Assembly: GCF_903970205.1 (NCBI RefSeq)
Contig: NZ_CAJCHS010000065.1
Span: 1 to 33,764, forward strand
Reading direction: 5' to 3'
DNA: 33,764 bases
Origin: Nevskia soli
GTDB lineage: Bacteria > Acidobacteriota > Terriglobia > Bryobacterales > Bryobacteraceae
The notes beneath the pieces were generated by a model, which made no database searches, was not told the DNA's origin, and saw only the letters and a program-made list of their open reading frames with translations. The position numbers were made by a program, and so were the translations under genes. Each line of letters starts with the position of its first letter. Position 1 is the first letter of the stretch. Shown piece after piece: positions 7,385 to 18,000 of this stretch.

Positions 7385-8392
7385 TTAATGTCTGAAAATG
7401 AGTAGGCCGGACATCGTTCCGATACCGAACCCGGTTGCAATCTGAATGATGTTGGAAACGTTCCGCTTACTCTTACTATCCGGGACGTAGAGAATGTCAT
7501 TCGGCTGCAGCGGAATATCCGGCGATTTTCGCTCCAGAATCTTCGTTAGCGGGACCTCGACCTGGCCGCCTTTCGGATTATCCGATGTACGCGAGATATA
7601 AGCATTCGTGCTGCTGAACGGCATCAGCTCGGCCTGCGCCACCACCTTCAGCACGGTCATGTCGCCGGGATCTCTCACCGGGAACGGGCCGGGCCTCTTG
7701 ACGTTTCCGATCACCCAAACTTTGCCCGCCTCGGGAACGCGCACTTCTTCACCGCCGCTGAGCCGGATATTCAGGTTCTCATCGGCCTGATCCACCAGTT
7801 GCCTGCGCGAGAAGCGCTGCACCAGTTCCGGACCGCCCGCCGGGTTAGGCGTGGAAACCAGAATATCCGGCCCGGCTGCATCGGTCACACCCTCCGCCGC
7901 CGTGATCGCGTCCAGCAGGTGGATGTTCCCGGTGTCCTGAAAAGTCACCGGCTTTTTCACCGCTCCGACCACGCGAATCGGGCGGCTGCGATATTCCGAA
8001 ATCGTCACGCTGACGATCGGGCGGACCAAAATTCCCTGGTCCTTGAGAGCTGTCGTAATTTCCTGCTCGAGTTCCGGCGGATACAGACCCGCGGCGTGGA
8101 TAGGTTCGTTCAACAGCGGCAGACGGAGCGTTCCATCCTCGGAAATGCGCACCGTCCGGGTCAGCTCGGGAGAATCATAAACCTGGATGGAAACCAGATC
8201 GTTCAGGCCGACCTTTTGAATCGGCAAATTGCCGGTGGAGGGATTGATGTCGGCGTTCTTCACTTGCGCAGGGGCGGAAACCCCAACTGTTAACAGTAGA
8301 GCTACCACTGCCGAAAGCCGGGCTATCGAGGAGGATATCGAAACCGTTTTAAATGCCATCGCTCTCATGAATTCAATAATTTCCGAGGACAT
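7385..8392 (-). CDS. Wza-like polysaccharide export protein (Poly_export + SLBB)
   Basis: The protein is 335 aa from the first ATG. A signal peptide ends in V-S-A-P-A before Q43; no lipobox cysteine is seen, so it is not an obvious lipoprotein. The poly-export domain starts at V-G-L-N-D-L-V-S-I-Q-V and includes I-S-E-D-G-T-L-R-L-P-L, followed by SLBB-type segments (R-V-V-G-A-V-K-K-P and V-W-V-I-G-N-V-K-R-P-G-P-F). A hydrophobic segment lies close to the C-terminus (G-F-G-I-G-T-M-S-G-L-L-I-F), as in Wza proteins, where the C-terminal helix crosses the outer membrane. It would form the export channel paired with the adjacent Wzc-like kinase. Alternative ATG starts at 8368 and 8359 would shorten only the region before the signal peptide. 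Confidence 0.88.
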   Translation of the reverse strand: MSSEIIEFMRAMAFKTVSISSSIARLSAVVALLLTVGVSAPAQVKNADINPSTGNLPIQKVGLNDLVSIQVYDSPELTRTVRISEDGTLRLPLLNEPIHAAGLYPPELEQEITTALKDQGILVRPIVSVTISEYRSRPIRVVGAVKKPVTFQDTGNIHLLDAITAAEGVTDAAGPDILVSTPNPAGGPELVQRFSRRQLVDQADENLNIRLSGGEEVRVPEAGKVWVIGNVKRPGPFPVRDPGDMTVLKVVAQAELMPFSSTNAYISRTSDNPKGGQVEVPLTKILERKSPDIPLQPNDILYVPDSKSKRNVSNIIQIATGFGIGTMSGLLIFRH

Positions 8393-8483
8393 CCTCTATG
8401 TTCTCATGCTGCCGCTCGACCCCGTTGGGAGTTATGTAACTTTTCGGCCCGTCGAAACGCGAAACCGTGTCATTGAGATTTTT

Positions 8484-8513
8484 CCGGTGAGAGCGAACTG
8501 TCTTATTCACCGG
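8484..8513. promoter_or_regulatory. 7-bp inverted repeat upstream of the first SLH gene
   Basis: CCGGTGA (8484-8490) and TCACCGG (8507-8513) are perfect inverted copies 16 bp apart, ending 7 bp before the ATG at 8521. They could be a regulator site, or a hairpin masking the ribosome site in the divergent region between the Wza-like and FG-GAP/SLH genes. No matching known operator is recognised. Confidence 0.3.
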
Positions 8514-8520
8514 GAACAGT

Positions 8521-11046
8521 ATGGTATCGCACACAGCTCGACGTCGAGCTTTGCTTCACGCGCTGGTTTTGACGCTCGGTGTCACGACCCTGCACGCGAC
8601 GACCCTCACCCTCACCGCAACACCCACGCCCGTCCTCACGGGCCAACCCGTGACTCTCACGGCGGCGGTCAATCCTTCAAGCGCGACCGGAACCGTGACG
8701 TACTACCGTCAGTTGCTCCCGATCGCGACCGAGCCCGTAATTGCCGGTCAAGCGGTGTTTACGACTCCGCTCCTACCGTGGGGAGTGAATACGATCTTCG
8801 CGAGATACAGCGGCGATCTTAAGGGCGACGCGCCCGCGGGGTCGGCATTCGTCACAGTAACCGTGGTTTCCGCGCCTTCCGCCGGATTCTCTCCCGCTGC
8901 CGCGTTCCCCACCGATGTGTCTCCCGAAGCCCTCGCGATCGGCGACTTGAACGGCGATGGCATTGAGGATATCGTCACTGCGAACGGTGCGGGTACGATA
9001 TCGATCCTCCTCGGTACGGGTGGCGGCAACTTTGCGCCGCCCGTCAACATGGCCGCCGGCACAGATCCGGTGGCGGTCGCTATTGCTGATTTCAATGGCG
9101 ACGGAATCCCGGACATTGCCGTTGCCGCTTACGATTACGCCGCGCCGAGCGATGGCGCGGTCTTCATCCTGCTCGGCGCCGGCAACGGGATGTTCGCGGC
9201 GCCCATGGAGTTTCCGGCCGGGAACGGTCCGAGCGCGCTGGTCACCGCCGATTGGAACGGCGACGGCATCGTCGACCTTGCAATCGCCAACTTCGATGAC
9301 GATACGGTGTCGATCCTCTTAGGTCGAGGCAATGGCGCCTTCACCGCTTTACCCGCGATCCCCGTCGGCTCCGCGCCGCTCGCCCTCGCTGCCGGTGACT
9401 ACAACGGGGACTATCGAATGGACCTTGCCGTGGCGAATTCGGCCGATAATACCGTTTCCGTTCTGCTCGGAGTCGGCACCGGCGGTTTCACGGCCTATCA
9501 GCTCTTGGCTACCGGCGCTAGCCCATCGGGAATCGTAGCCGCCGACATCAACGCGGACGGCAAGCTCGATTTGGCCGTCGCCGATTTCGGCGAGTTCCCC
9601 TACGGATTCAATCCCGGCGTGAGCGTCTTCCTCGGAAATGGGAACGGAACGTTCAGCGGCGCGAAACCCGCGGCCTCGGGTCCCGGCACGATCGCGATTG
9701 CAGCCGGCGACTTCAACGGGGACGGCAAGCTCGATCTGGCTGTCGCCGCCGACGATGGCCTCGAATTACTGGCCGGAAACGGCGACGGCACTTTCCAGCC
9801 CCCGGTCTCATCCCCTGCCGGAAGTTCACCGATGGCCCTCGCCATTGGCCAATTCGATGGAACCGGCGTTACCGACGCCGCGATCGCCAGTACCCAAGAC
9901 GACGCGGTCTTCGTTCTGAGCGGCACTCCCGGCGCCTGTCAGTTCTGGCTGTCTCCACCGGCTTTTCTGTTCGACGCGAACGGGGGACCGGAAGCCCTGA
10001 CCCTTTCGACGAATAGCCCTGGGTGCGCCTGGACCGCCTCCGCGCCTTCGTGGATCTCCGCCCCGCTTTCCGGCCTCGGAGGCGGAACGCTGAACGCGCA
10101 GGTTCCGGTCAACGCCACCGGCGCCCCGCTCCAGGGCTCCTTCACGATCGGCGCCGCTTCCGTCGCCACCACCGAAGACGCGACGGTCCAACAGTTCGCC
10201 GATGTCACATTACCGGACTATTTCTTTGATGCCGTCAACCTGCTCAAGTATAAGAACATCACCAATGGATGCGGGCCCGATCTCTTCTGCCCCGATACGA
10301 ATATCACGCGCGCCCAGATGGCGATCTTCATTGTTCGCGCAGTCATGGGCGGCGATGATTTTACGCTGCTTCAGCAGACGCCGTACTTCGCGGACGTCCC
10401 CGCGGGCAGTTTCGGCTTCCAGTGGATTCAGAAAATGTTCGAGCTGGGGATCACCGGCGGGTGCACCGCGACCGATTTCTGCCCCAATGAGTCCCTCACC
10501 CGCGCTCAAATGGCCATCTTCATCGTCCGCGCGCGCTACGGAACAACCACCGCATTCGACATCCCGGCAACGCCCTATTTCAGCGATGTGAGTCCCACGA
10601 CGTTCGGCTACACGTGGATTCAGCGCATGCGTTTCGACAACATCACCACCGGCTGCGGAATCGGTCTGTTCTGTCCCACGAATCCCGTGACGCGCGGCCA
10701 AATGGCTGTGTTTCTGATGCGCGGGCTATTCGATCAGCTGCTGCCCGCCGGAACGCCGTTGATCTCGGAAATCTCTCCCTCTTCCGCGCAGCCGGGACAG
10801 ACGACGACCGTTACCATCACAGGCGTGAACACCAACTTCGCCGCGGGCGCTACCGTAATCAACACGGTGTCGGGAATTACCGCCACGAACCTCTCCGTGC
10901 AGAGCGCCACCTCGCTAACGGTCGACCTCACGATCGATCCGACCGCTCCGGCAGATCCGATCTCGATCTATGTCTCGACAAACGGCTCAACAACTCAGGA
11001 AGCGGTTCTGCCAAACGGGTTGGTTATCGAAGTTCCCGCCCAGTAA
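8521..11046 (+). CDS. secreted FG-GAP/SLH surface protein, one propeller
   Basis: This 841-aa protein has a signal peptide (about 1-26, ending T-T-L-H-A). An Ig-like domain of the Big_3_5 type (about 27-118) is followed by seven FG-GAP/VCBS repeats (about 130-470) with Ca-binding loops such as D-F-N-G-D-G-I-P-D. Seven repeats make one complete beta-propeller. A BACON-like domain (about 475-557, C-A-W-T-A-S-A-P-S-W-I) comes next, then three SLH modules starting near 559, 622 and 687. An Ig/IPT-like domain (about 750-841) ends the protein. Each SLH carries a cysteine pair (G-C-x(5)-C-P). SLH modules usually tether proteins to cell-wall-associated polymers and propellers bind ligands, so a surface adhesion or binding role is likely. 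The true ligand is unknown. It is the first of three tandem paralogues. Confidence 0.85.
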   Translation: MVSHTARRRALLHALVLTLGVTTLHATTLTLTATPTPVLTGQPVTLTAAVNPSSATGTVTYYRQLLPIATEPVIAGQAVFTTPLLPWGVNTIFARYSGDLKGDAPAGSAFVTVTVVSAPSAGFSPAAAFPTDVSPEALAIGDLNGDGIEDIVTANGAGTISILLGTGGGNFAPPVNMAAGTDPVAVAIADFNGDGIPDIAVAAYDYAAPSDGAVFILLGAGNGMFAAPMEFPAGNGPSALVTADWNGDGIVDLAIANFDDDTVSILLGRGNGAFTALPAIPVGSAPLALAAGDYNGDYRMDLAVANSADNTVSVLLGVGTGGFTAYQLLATGASPSGIVAADINADGKLDLAVADFGEFPYGFNPGVSVFLGNGNGTFSGAKPAASGPGTIAIAAGDFNGDGKLDLAVAADDGLELLAGNGDGTFQPPVSSPAGSSPMALAIGQFDGTGVTDAAIASTQDDAVFVLSGTPGACQFWLSPPAFLFDANGGPEALTLSTNSPGCAWTASAPSWISAPLSGLGGGTLNAQVPVNATGAPLQGSFTIGAASVATTEDATVQQFADVTLPDYFFDAVNLLKYKNITNGCGPDLFCPDTNITRAQMAIFIVRAVMGGDDFTLLQQTPYFADVPAGSFGFQWIQKMFELGITGGCTATDFCPNESLTRAQMAIFIVRARYGTTTAFDIPATPYFSDVSPTTFGYTWIQRMRFDNITTGCGIGLFCPTNPVTRGQMAVFLMRGLFDQLLPAGTPLISEISPSSAQPGQTTTVTITGVNTNFAAGATVINTVSGITATNLSVQSATSLTVDLTIDPTAPADPISIYVSTNGSTTQEAVLPNGLVIEVPAQ

Positions 11047-11157
11047 GTACCAATTCACGCGAAAGCGGACGAAAAATTACAACGCAAACGGATTAATCGT
11101 TTCAACCTGAAGCGAGGCTGTAACCTAAGCAAGAGCTTCGTGCTTGGGCGAATCCAT

Positions 11158-14100
11158 ATGATGCGTTGTCGAATCCTGACTCTTTTTTCGGTTTTATTCT
11201 GCTTTTTTGCAAATGCCTTTGCCGGCACGGCTACTCCGATAACCGCGCCGCGTGTTGTCGCGATCGCCACGTCACCCCGCGCCGTTGCAGTTGGCGACGT
11301 GAACGCGGATGGTACGCCGGACATCGTGGTCGCGGGCGCGCAAGGCCAGGTGCAGGTCGTGTTGCATCATGCCGACGAGAGCTTCCAGACGGCCGCGATT
11401 TACCAGATTCATGACGGTTTGACCGCTGTCGCCGTTCTGCCCGCCTCCGCGAGCATGAAAGCCGGTATCGCGCTGGCATCGTCCACTGGAAAGCTTTACT
11501 TTCTCACCGGAAACGGCGACGGCACATTCGGCGATCCATCAAGCCCGGTCGCGGTGTCTTCCAGCCTGATCTCTATCGCCCTGGGCGATGCCAACGCTCT
11601 GGGGCACTCGCGCGTGGTTGCGCTCGATGCGGCAGGGATCGCTTTTCTGGTTGACCCCGATACACGGGCATCCAGCGCGGTCGCAAGCGTCCCCGGCGCC
11701 ACCCGGATCGTCACCGCGGATTTCGATCAGGATGGTTTCCTCGACATCGCGTTCGCTTCTCCTGCCGGCGTTTCCGTGGCATTTGGGAAGGGCAATGGAG
11801 CCTTTGTAGCACCGGTCCTGATTTCCGGTACTGCGCCAGTGGTATCAATCGCCGCCTGCGATTTGGACGGGCTCGGAGTCCAGAGCCTTATCGCATCCGA
11901 CGTCCACGGGACGTTGACTTTCCTGACCCCGTCCAAGCGCGTATTCCAGACGATCGCCCAACTGACGACGGAAACGTCGGAGTTCGCCGCAGCCGATCTC
12001 GATCACGATGGCAAAGCCGACCTGGCCGTGTCCAGCCCGGTCACTCACGAGATCACTTTCTATCACGGGCTGGGTCGCGGCCAATTCGCAAGCGCTCAGG
12101 TGTTCGGGGCCGGGTCGCCGATGTCCGGTCTGGCGGCAACCGGCGGTATGGCTGGGCTGATCAGCGATCGATCCGGTGTGATCGCGGTCATTTCCACGGA
12201 AACGCCGGTAGTCGCCACGAGCCCGGCCGCGAGCCCGGTGGTCACGGCGGGTAGTTCTTCGTCGAGTAGCTCGGGAAGCGGCTCGAAAGCCAAGGGCAAC
12301 GCAGCGCCGGCCGGTGCGAGCACGGTAACTCTCAGCGCCACGCCCAACCCCGTCTCGTACGGACACGCGACAACGTTCACGGCCACGGTATCGCCCCTGA
12401 CGGCAACCGGCAAAGTCACGTTCTACGACAGCTACACCGTAATCGGCATCGCGTCCCTGGCGAGCGGTGTCGCAAGTTTAGGTACCGTCTCGCTCCAACC
12501 GGGCGCGCGCAGTATCACTGCCCGCTACGACGGCGATGCGAACGATCTGGGCAGTGTGTCCGCGCCTTACATCGAAACCGTCACCGATATCGCGGCGCTC
12601 GGCTTTGCGTCCCCACAATACATTTCGCCTGGACCTGAGCCCAGCACCGTCGTCACCGGCGACTTCAATAACGACGGCCATCCGGACATCGTCGCTCTGA
12701 CCACTGACCCCTCCAGTGGCGCGGGTACCGCCGCATTCATCGCGGGAACCGGATACGGAACCTTCGGCGCTCCCGCGGCTTTCAACGCCAATCAGACGCC
12801 CTATGGCGCCGTTGTGGCGGATTTCAACGGGGATGGCAACCCGGATCTTGGCATCACCGCCGGCGTCAACTCGAACGGGGCCATTATTCCGGTTTTCGAA
12901 GTGCTTTTGGGGAATGGGAACGGCACGTTTCAAGCGCCATTAACGAACACCGTTCCTTACAATCCTGCAACCCCGCCCGTTCCGCCCGATGGTGTAGCGG
13001 CCGGGGATTTCAACCGCGACGGCATCGTGGATGTGGTAACCGCGAACGACCTCGATAACAGCATCACGGTGTTCATCGGGAACGGCAACGGTACGTTCCA
13101 AGCCGGTGTTACCTATCCGGTCTGCACTAACTGCACGGCGGCGACCCCCACGGGTCAGAATCCCGTGGCGGTGGCTGTTTCCGATTTCAACCGCGACGGG
13201 ATACCGGACTTGGCGGTGGCGAATTCGAACGACGGCACGGTCACGATTTTCCTGGGGACCGGAACCGGCTATTTCACGATGCAAACACCGTTCTCGGTGA
13301 GCACGTCGTCGCAAGCGACTGCGATTCCGCAGGACATCGCGGCCTTTGACACCAACGGCGATGGCATTCCGGATCTGGTCATAACCGACGCCGCGAACGC
13401 CGTTGTGATCGTGCTGACGGGTCTGGGCAACGGCGCCTTCGGAACTCCCGCCACCTACCCGGTCGGAAATACGCCCGAGGGTCTGGCGACCGGCGATTTC
13501 AACGGTGACCTCGTCACGGACGTGGTAGTCGCCAACAGCAGTGACAACACGTACTCCGTTCTTCTGGGAAGTAAGACCGGAGGGTTTACCACCGGCTCAA
13601 CAATCGGCGGATGCGTCGGAACCTGCTACTGGCTCGATCCCGCAGTGGGCGATTTCAATGGCGACAGCATCTCGGATATCGTGATGGCCGATGCCGGCGA
13701 TTTAGAAACAACGCTGCCGGATCCGTATCCCGGACTCGTGGATGTTTTTCTGGGCGAGGGGTGCTCGTTCAACGTGAACCCCAACGTGATCGCTTTCGAT
13801 AATCAGGGCGGGGTCCAGCAGGTATCGATCAGCGCGTCGTCTCCCAATTGCACGTGGACCGCTTCGTCCCCGGTGCCTTGGGTTACGGTGACTCCCTCGG
13901 TTGGCGTTGCGAATCAAACGCCTCTAACCGTGATTGTTCAGCCGAATACCAGCGGCGCGGAACTGACCACAACCATCACCATCGCGGGTCAATCGGTCCC
14001 GGTCACTTCCTGGTCGACAGAGACCGTCTTTCAGGATGTCCCGCCCAGCAACGCCTTCTTCGACGCGATCAATCTCTTTTATCAAAAGGGAATTACTTCA

Positions 14101-14865
14101 GGCTGTTCCGCCAACCCGCTGGATTTCTGCCCGACAGCGGATGTCACGCGCGCCGAAATGGCCGTGTTCATCGTCCGCGCGGTTTACGGCGGCGACAATT
14201 TCACGTTGAACCAGAGCACCCCGTATTTCATCGATGTGCCGGAGGGCTCTTTCGGCTACCCGTGGATTCAGAAAATGTATGAGCTGGGAATCACTTTGGG
14301 TTGCGCTCCGCAGTACTTCTGTCCGACCGCCCCGGTGACCCGCGACGAGATGGCGGTCTTCATCACGCGCATGCGTTTCGAACAAACGCCTTTCACCTAT
14401 CCGAGCACGCCCTACTTCACCGACGTGCCGACAACCGACCCGGACTTCCCGTATGTCCAGCGGCTTGCGTATGACCAGATCACGAACGGCTGCCAGACGA
14501 ATCTTTACTGTCCTACGGAGGATGTGCTTCGCGAGCAGATGGCCCCCTTTATTCTGAGGGGCGCGTTTAACGAGCTGCTGCCCGCCGGAACGCCCGTGAT
14601 CACTGCCATCGCCCCGAACACGCTGGCCGTGGGGGGAACGGGGACCTTTACGATTACCGGGCTCAACACGACCTTTCAAGCCGAGGTAACGGACTTTGTG
14701 CCTCCGCCCGGAATTACCATCAATTCGCTCACCGTGAATTCGCCGACGTCGCTTACGCTATCGCTCACCGCGGCCCCATCCGGCGTGGCCGTGCAGCCCG
14801 AGCCGGTCTATATCCAAACCGGAACACAGCAAGCAGTCTTGCCCAATAGCTTGATTATTCAGTGA
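11158..14865 (+). CDS. secreted FG-GAP/SLH surface protein, two propellers
   Basis: ATG at 11158 (or 11161) is preferred to the GTG at 11140 because it gives a clean signal peptide (R-C-R-I-L-T-L-F-S-V-L-F, cut after A-N-A-F-A). The mature protein has a first, degenerate set of about seven FG-GAP-like repeats and a Ser/Gly-rich linker (nucleotides about 12255-12300). A Big_3_5 Ig domain and a second propeller with seven well-kept repeats (nucleotides about 12640-13760) follow. Then come a BACON-like domain (residues about 870-955), three SLH modules (starting near residues 963, 1029 and 1092) and the C-terminal Ig/IPT-like domain. In the first propeller most Ca-binding loops have lost acidic residues, which suggests a structural role or drift. 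The C-terminal half aligns domain for domain with the neighbouring paralogues. Likely a surface protein of the same family. Confidence 0.85.
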   Translation: MMRCRILTLFSVLFCFFANAFAGTATPITAPRVVAIATSPRAVAVGDVNADGTPDIVVAGAQGQVQVVLHHADESFQTAAIYQIHDGLTAVAVLPASASMKAGIALASSTGKLYFLTGNGDGTFGDPSSPVAVSSSLISIALGDANALGHSRVVALDAAGIAFLVDPDTRASSAVASVPGATRIVTADFDQDGFLDIAFASPAGVSVAFGKGNGAFVAPVLISGTAPVVSIAACDLDGLGVQSLIASDVHGTLTFLTPSKRVFQTIAQLTTETSEFAAADLDHDGKADLAVSSPVTHEITFYHGLGRGQFASAQVFGAGSPMSGLAATGGMAGLISDRSGVIAVISTETPVVATSPAASPVVTAGSSSSSSSGSGSKAKGNAAPAGASTVTLSATPNPVSYGHATTFTATVSPLTATGKVTFYDSYTVIGIASLASGVASLGTVSLQPGARSITARYDGDANDLGSVSAPYIETVTDIAALGFASPQYISPGPEPSTVVTGDFNNDGHPDIVALTTDPSSGAGTAAFIAGTGYGTFGAPAAFNANQTPYGAVVADFNGDGNPDLGITAGVNSNGAIIPVFEVLLGNGNGTFQAPLTNTVPYNPATPPVPPDGVAAGDFNRDGIVDVVTANDLDNSITVFIGNGNGTFQAGVTYPVCTNCTAATPTGQNPVAVAVSDFNRDGIPDLAVANSNDGTVTIFLGTGTGYFTMQTPFSVSTSSQATAIPQDIAAFDTNGDGIPDLVITDAANAVVIVLTGLGNGAFGTPATYPVGNTPEGLATGDFNGDLVTDVVVANSSDNTYSVLLGSKTGGFTTGSTIGGCVGTCYWLDPAVGDFNGDSISDIVMADAGDLETTLPDPYPGLVDVFLGEGCSFNVNPNVIAFDNQGGVQQVSISASSPNCTWTASSPVPWVTVTPSVGVANQTPLTVIVQPNTSGAELTTTITIAGQSVPVTSWSTETVFQDVPPSNAFFDAINLFYQKGITSGCSANPLDFCPTADVTRAEMAVFIVRAVYGGDNFTLNQSTPYFIDVPEGSFGYPWIQKMYELGITLGCAPQYFCPTAPVTRDEMAVFITRMRFEQTPFTYPSTPYFTDVPTTDPDFPYVQRLAYDQITNGCQTNLYCPTEDVLREQMAPFILRGAFNELLPAGTPVITAIAPNTLAVGGTGTFTITGLNTTFQAEVTDFVPPPGITINSLTVNSPTSLTLSLTAAPSGVAVQPEPVYIQTGTQQAVLPNSLIIQ

Positions 14866-14940
14866 AATAAAGGGAAAATCAGCTACGCTGGCTGTTGCCG
14901 CTCAGCGAACTGATACTGTATTTGGAATCGTAACCATTTG

Positions 14941-14958
14941 CTTGCGCAGTTGCGCAAG
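14941..14958. repeat. perfect 8-bp inverted repeat with 2-bp centre
   Basis: CTTGCGCA-GT-TGCGCAAG lies between the second and third SLH genes, 96 bp before the third start codon. No T-tract follows it, so it is more like a protein-binding site than a terminator. The rest of the 188-bp gap shows nothing I can name. Confidence 0.3.
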
Positions 14959-15053
14959 GCGTTGCAGCACAATACCTTGGAAGATACCGTTTCATGGCGA
15001 AGTTGGTTCCGCGAGGTGCGCGGCCGGCTTCGACCTCTAAGCCCGGGAATTGA

Positions 15054-18000
15054 ATGACTCGAATCACGACAGCCGCCGTAGTTACGCTCTTTTCTCTCGC
15101 CGCCTTGCGGCTCGACGCCGCGCGTATCCAGACCGAAACCTTTCTTTCGCCGTCATCCACAAACCCGGCGTTCGGAAGTGCACTCCTGCTCAGCGCCACG
15201 GTGGTGGATACGCAAGGCGACGCTGTAATCTCCACGGGAGGCGTCACGTTCTACGATGGCGTCAATATCCTGGGCAGTATTGCGGTCGACAGAGGTGAGG
15301 CGGATCTGGTGGTTCGCAATCTTCCCCCCGGGGTTCGCGTGTTGAGCGCCCGGTATACGGGAACTTCGACGTACGCCCCGAGTGTGTCTCACGCTCAGGA
15401 CATCACCGTCGCGGCGGGGGTCGGCGGCGCGTTCGTCAACTCATCGAATCCGGCTACGGGCACCACGCCACAATCGATCGCTTATGGCGACTTCAATAGG
15501 GACGGGATCACCGACCTGGTGACAGCCAACGCCGGCTCGAATAACGTCAGTGTCTTTATAGGCGTCGGGGATGGCACTTTCGCCGCCGCGGTGAATTATC
15601 CGGCAGGGAGCGGCGCTTCGTCGGTCGTGGCCGTCGATTTTAATCTGGACGGCCTTCTCGACCTGGTGGTCACCGACCAGTCCGCCGGCACTCTTTCGGT
15701 ACTGACCGGCAACGCCGACGGCACTTTCAACACGGCCTACACGGTGACTACGGTCAACAATCCGAACTCGATCGTGGTGGCGGATTTCAATGGCGACGGC
15801 CTGCCTGACGTGGTCGTCGGTTCGGCGACCAGCGACGAGATTGCGGTTCAGCTGAATACGGGCGCGCCCGGGTTGTTCGGGACCCCGGTGACGACCGCAA
15901 TCGGCGGATTGCCGGTCGCTTTGACAGTCGCCGATTTCAATGGGGATGGACTGGCGGATGTCGCGGTGGTCGACGTCGTCGGCGGTACGAACTACTTTGT
16001 GTCCGTCCTACTCGGTACGGGGACCGGTACGTTTGGGACGCCGGCTACTTACGCGCTTCCGGCCGGAGCGGACGCCGTTGCCTCGGGTGATTTCAACAAA
16101 GACGGCGCTGCGGATTTAGCGGTTGCGAACGGTTCCAGCAACTCCGTTAGCATCTTGCTCAATACGGGCTCCGGTACCTTCGGCGCCGCCGTGAATTACC
16201 CCGCGGGAACCGGCCCGAGCGCGCTGGTCGTCAGCGACTTCAACGGCGATGGAAATCTGGATCTCGCCGTGACCGATTCAGGCGGGACAAATATCTCCAT
16301 ACTCACGGGCGCCGGCAATGGAACTTTCGGAGCGCCGACCTCCGTTGCCGTCGGCACGGGGCCAAGTTCGATGGTCGCGCTGAATCTCAATGGTGACGAT
16401 CTCGTCGACCTTGCCGTCGCAAATGCGGGTTCCAACACGGTCTCGGTTCTGCTGGGCTCGACGCCGACAACCACTACCCTGACGGCTTCGCCGAACCCAG
16501 GCGCCGTGGGAGCCTCAGTCACGCTGACGGCAACGGTAACTCCGTCAACGGCAACCGGGACCGTCACGTTTTCCTATAACGGCGGTTCGCTCGGGTCATC
16601 CCCAGTGACAGCGGGCGTCGCAACCCTGAACGTCACGACCCTGCCGGCCGGGTCCGACTCGATCACCGCGACCTATACCGGAGACGATGGGACCAGCACG
16701 TCCGCTCCGTATGTCGAAGTCATCGGTGCGGGTAGTTCACTGGTCGTGAATGCGGCTCCCTCACCGGCGACTTACGGATCGGCAGTGACACTGACGGGGG
16801 TCGTTGCGAATGGCGGAACGGGCACGGTTACTTTCTATAACGGCACGATGGTTATCGGCTCCGCAACGGTGGTCAGCGGCACCGCCGCGCTCACCACAAC
16901 CCAGCTTCCCGCCGGCACACTTGCGATCTCAGGCCACTACAGCGGCGACGTGAACCACACGCCGGCGACTTCAGCGGTCATCAGCCTGGCGGTGAATGCC
17001 GCGGTGGGCGGAGGTTTCCCCGCGACGCCACCGACGGCAGCGGTTGGCCAATCTCCCGACGCCGTTGTTACTACCGATTTCAATAACGACGGACTGACCG
17101 ATCTTGCGGTCGCGAATTTCGGCGGCAACAGCGTTTCGATTCTTCCGGGCACCGGCAACGGAACCTTCGGCGCGGCTTCAACCGTCGCGGTTGGGACACA
17201 ACCCGTCGCCCTCGCCTACGCCGACTTCAACCTGGACGGCAATCAGGATCTGGTCGCCGTCAACTATGGCAGCAACAACGTCACGATTCTGCTCGGAAAC
17301 GGCAACGGAACCTTCCAGCCGGGGATCACGATTGCGACGGGCAGCGGCCCGTCCGGCGTAGTCACGGGCGATTTTAATGGCGACGGCATTCCGGACTTCG
17401 CGGTTGCGCTCAACAATGCCGGCCAGATCGAGATCTTCCTGGGCGTTGGTAACGGCACGTTCCAGGTCCCAACTCTGATCCCGGCCGGCGATGGACTGCG
17501 CGGCATCGTCACCGGCGATTTCAACGGCGATGGCAGGTCCGATCTCGCGGTAACCAACGGCAGCGGCGTTTATGTGCTCCTAGGCAATGGCAACGGCACT
17601 TTCGGCGCGGCGGTAAACTTCCCGACCGGCGCGGGCGCCGATGCGCTCGCGGCGGCCGACCTGAACGGCGATGGCAAGACCGACCTGATCGTCGTCAACG
17701 AGAACGTCAACACGATGACCGTTCTTCTCAGCATCGGTTCCGGCCAGTTCGCACCCCCGGTGAGTTATGCCACCGGCGTCTTCCCGCAAGGGGTGGTGGT
17801 CTCCGATTTCAACGGCGATGGGAAACTCGACGCCGCCACGATCAACTCGACGAGCAGCACGGTCAGCCTCTTCTACGGCAATGGCGACGGCACGTTCCAG
17901 CCCGCGGTCTCCTACAGCGCCGGAACGGACCCTTATGCAATCGCCGCCGGCTCGTTCACCACATTGGGACGCGTCGATCTGGTGGTCACGCAATATCAAG

